The position numbers were made by a program, and so were the translations under genes. The notes beneath the pieces were generated by a model. It saw only the letters and a program-made list of their open reading frames with translations, was not told the origin of the DNA and ran no database searches. Positions 62,531-64,000 of a stretch of DNA of 64,000 nt are shown here, piece after piece. This stretch comes from an uncultured Bacteroidia bacterium (lineage in GTDB: Bacteria; Bacteroidota; Bacteroidia; Bacteroidales; ML635J-15): positions 1,159,346 through 1,223,345 of the forward strand of contig CADCCZ010000001.1 in assembly GCA_902800045.1 (NCBI GenBank), read 5' to 3'. Position 1 is the stretch's first letter; each line of letters opens with the position of its first letter.

Positions 62531-63595
62531 CTATATATTTCGTCCTGCCCTTCTGAGCATACGCCTTACCTTGCGGAATCGTTTGGTCAACCAATCCTCT
62601 ATCATACGTTTCTCTATATCGGGGTCGAGCATAACCTCCTTATTGCGTCTTTTGGCAAGAGAAAAACGAATGTATGCACCAATATGACGGCTCTTCTTTT
62701 CGTGATAGATTGCATCGAACGGAATAAGCAGTCCAGTATCCTCAATGTTATTCATCAAGCGGTTTACCGCCGTACCGAACATTAGCATTTGGGAAGTAAT
62801 TGAAAAATATGCAGTTATATTTGGCGGCACGTTTACGCCTCGCATTCTGGCAGCCATTTTAAGCAACTTGTAATCTTCTGCCATTTCATCCTTGTTCACG
62901 ACGAGATTCATCAATTCGGGATCGGATTTCGGCATCACCGACAAATCATCCCATGGACGGACAAGTTCCTCCTTGTCGCCAAAATGCTTCCAAAGGAAAT
63001 GGTAAACCAAATCCCTAACGATATGGTCGTACGAAGGATACATGGTTATCTTGCCGAAGAAATACAGCAGGTTCGGATTCTTCATTATGATAGCCACCAT
63101 GCCATCCCACAGATTATCCATCGCATATATGGACTTTGCTCCGCTCTTGGAACTCTGATATTCGGGAACCACAAAATTGCGTCCAACTTCCAAAACGTAA
63201 GGGAGGTACTCATCGATGAATTTCTGCGAGAAGCGGAACTGGTGTGAACTTGCCATAATAGGCTGTCCCTTCTCATCGAACTTGGCATCGGAGCCGTAGA
63301 AAAAGCGATAACCGCCGACAATAGCCTCGTTGTCGGGATCCCATACCACCAACTGCTTGTAGGGATTTTCCATCTTGTCGTACTCGTCGAGATCGATTTC
63401 GTTGCCAGTAGAACCTCCGGCATCACGGAAAGTCACCTCACGAAGCCTACCAATCTCCGTAACAACGTTGGGGGAATCCTGCCATGTAACGATATAAAGT
63501 TCGTTATGCCCCCTATTCGTATCTTCCAATTTCTTGGATTTTGTAAGTTCGGCCTTAATAAGTTCTACTGGTACGGGATCGATTATTGCTTTCAT
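62531..63595 (-). CDS. glsB: GNAT-type N-acyltransferase, probable glycine-lipid synthesis protein GlsB
   Basis: The 354-residue protein belongs to the acyl-ACP-dependent N-acyltransferases related to ornithine-lipid OlsB and the Acetyltransf_5 family: REVTFRDAGGSTG and DLDEYDKMENPYKQLVVWD near residues 50-85, GGYRFFYG near 95, and LEVGRNFVVPEYQ near 134. In Bacteroides thetaiotaomicron an N-acyltransferase of this kind (GlsB) pairs with an O-acyltransferase (GlsA) to make glycine and serine-containing lipids. The neighbour at 63610 is an acyltransferase of the right class, which supports the call. The ATG at 63595 was chosen; a TTG six codons upstream would overlap the neighbour. Confidence 0.8.
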   Translation of the reverse strand: MKAIIDPVPVELIKAELTKSKKLEDTNRGHNELYIVTWQDSPNVVTEIGRLREVTFRDAGGSTGNEIDLDEYDKMENPYKQLVVWDPDNEAIVGGYRFFYGSDAKFDEKGQPIMASSHQFRFSQKFIDEYLPYVLEVGRNFVVPEYQSSKSGAKSIYAMDNLWDGMVAIIMKNPNLLYFFGKITMYPSYDHIVRDLVYHFLWKHFGDKEELVRPWDDLSVMPKSDPELMNLVVNKDEMAEDYKLLKMAARMRGVNVPPNITAYFSITSQMLMFGTAVNRLMNNIEDTGLLIPFDAIYHEKKSRHIGAYIRFSLAKRRNKEVMLDPDIEKRMIEDWLTKRFRKVRRMLRRAGRNI

Positions 63596-63609
63596 TGTGA
63601 TAGGAATTG

Positions 63610-64000
63610 TCAATCAATATATGATGGCCAGGGATTAGAAACTATACCTGCCATCTCGAGCATAGTCTTGTGGGCAAGGTCGCACATACGTACAGACTCT
63701 TCCTTTCTGTTTTTGCTGACGTCCGGGATTATCGGATCGCCCACATGAATGGTAAGAAGAGGCTCGCCTTTGCCGAACAATTTGCGCCATCCTGTTCGAG
63801 GACGGAACGATATAATCATCGGAATCACAGGCAATGAATATCTGTATGCCATATTGAACGCACCTGTTTTGAAAGGACGTAGCGGTGCATAGAAGTTCCA
63901 GCTGCAACTTTCCGGGAATATGTGTATCCATTGATTTTTGGAGCGCAGTTCATTCAATGCCTGTTCAAATTTCCTAAGTCCATTGTAGTTATCGGGAATT
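63610..64000 (-). CDS. glsA: PlsC-type acyltransferase, probable GlsA (N-terminal part off the window)
   Basis: The frame is open to the window edge, so only about 130 C-terminal residues are seen. They carry the second acyltransferase block FPESCSWNFYAPLRPFKTGAF (the FPEGTRS-like region) and VIPMIISFRPRTG, as in 1-acylglycerol-3-phosphate O-acyltransferases; the HX4D block lies outside. It ends 14 bases before the GlsB-like start, so the two are co-transcribed. By analogy with the glycine-lipid pathway it would add the second acyl chain; plain phosphatidic-acid synthesis is the alternative. Confidence 0.75.
   Translation of the reverse strand, partial: IPDNYNGLRKFEQALNELRSKNQWIHIFPESCSWNFYAPLRPFKTGAFNMAYRYSLPVIPMIISFRPRTGWRKLFGKGEPLLTIHVGDPIIPDVSKNRKEESVRMCDLAHKTMLEMAGIVSNPWPSYID

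Overview
The window looks like a chromosomal segment of a Bacteroidales-type Bacteroidota. The signs are: many promoters of the phylum's TAnnTTTG type (often a few tens of bases upstream of start codons, which mostly lack strong Shine-Dalgarno sequences), two giant surface proteins that end in type IX secretion (T9SS) sorting domains (one CHU_C/type B, one Por-secretion/type A), a paralogous EF-G2, a DUF3078 outer-membrane protein, and a probable glycine-lipid acyltransferase pair. I cannot name a genus. No complete mobile element, integrase or transposase is visible.

Layout. 1-3100: a truncated AAA ATPase, rimO, and a Fic-domain gene. 3250-7200: a prolyl oligopeptidase lipoprotein gene, then a second Fic gene flanked by two diverged copies of the oligopeptidase gene tail. 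7319-15106: dnaE, then a two-gene unit encoding a small barrel-like secreted protein and an exported WD40-caspase protein. 15214-15740: a frameshifted secreted-protein gene. 15860-19211: a leftward operon (NtrC-type response regulator lacking a DNA-binding domain, rpe, an LpxL-like acyltransferase, an MBL hydrolase). 19340-23629: EF-G2, a DUF3078 protein and an MscS channel, all leftward. 23824-24825: class II fructose-bisphosphate aldolase. 25158-53051: two giant T9SS substrates of 4174 and 4845 residues, nearly half of the window. 54234-59112: an acyl-CoA synthetase, then a C69 dipeptidase with an MltD-like protein that has lost its catalytic glutamate. 59279-62173: a hypothetical secreted protein, tRNA-Asn and an HD-domain protein. 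62531-64000: the acyltransferase pair resembling GlsA/GlsB.

The least ordinary material is non-coding. Intergenic spaces carry families of very short hairpins. The clearest is an array of ten 32-33 bp units at 53593-53917. A second, more degenerate island of the same family lies at 62309-62526. In these units the flanks (AAAC, CATTG/CATAG) and loops (GAA, GTA, GTCA) stay alike while the stem bases change in matching pairs, which suggests selection on, or spread of, the folded form. Other palindromes lie at 1935-1980, 24884-24955, 53470-53537, 55922-55962 and 62221-62240. The second point of interest is the Fic cassette: the two oligopeptidase tails around it differ at seven positions, all synonymous third codon positions, and share the same terminator. 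That is what is expected if a cassette arrived with its own version of the gene's 3' end and displaced the resident one.
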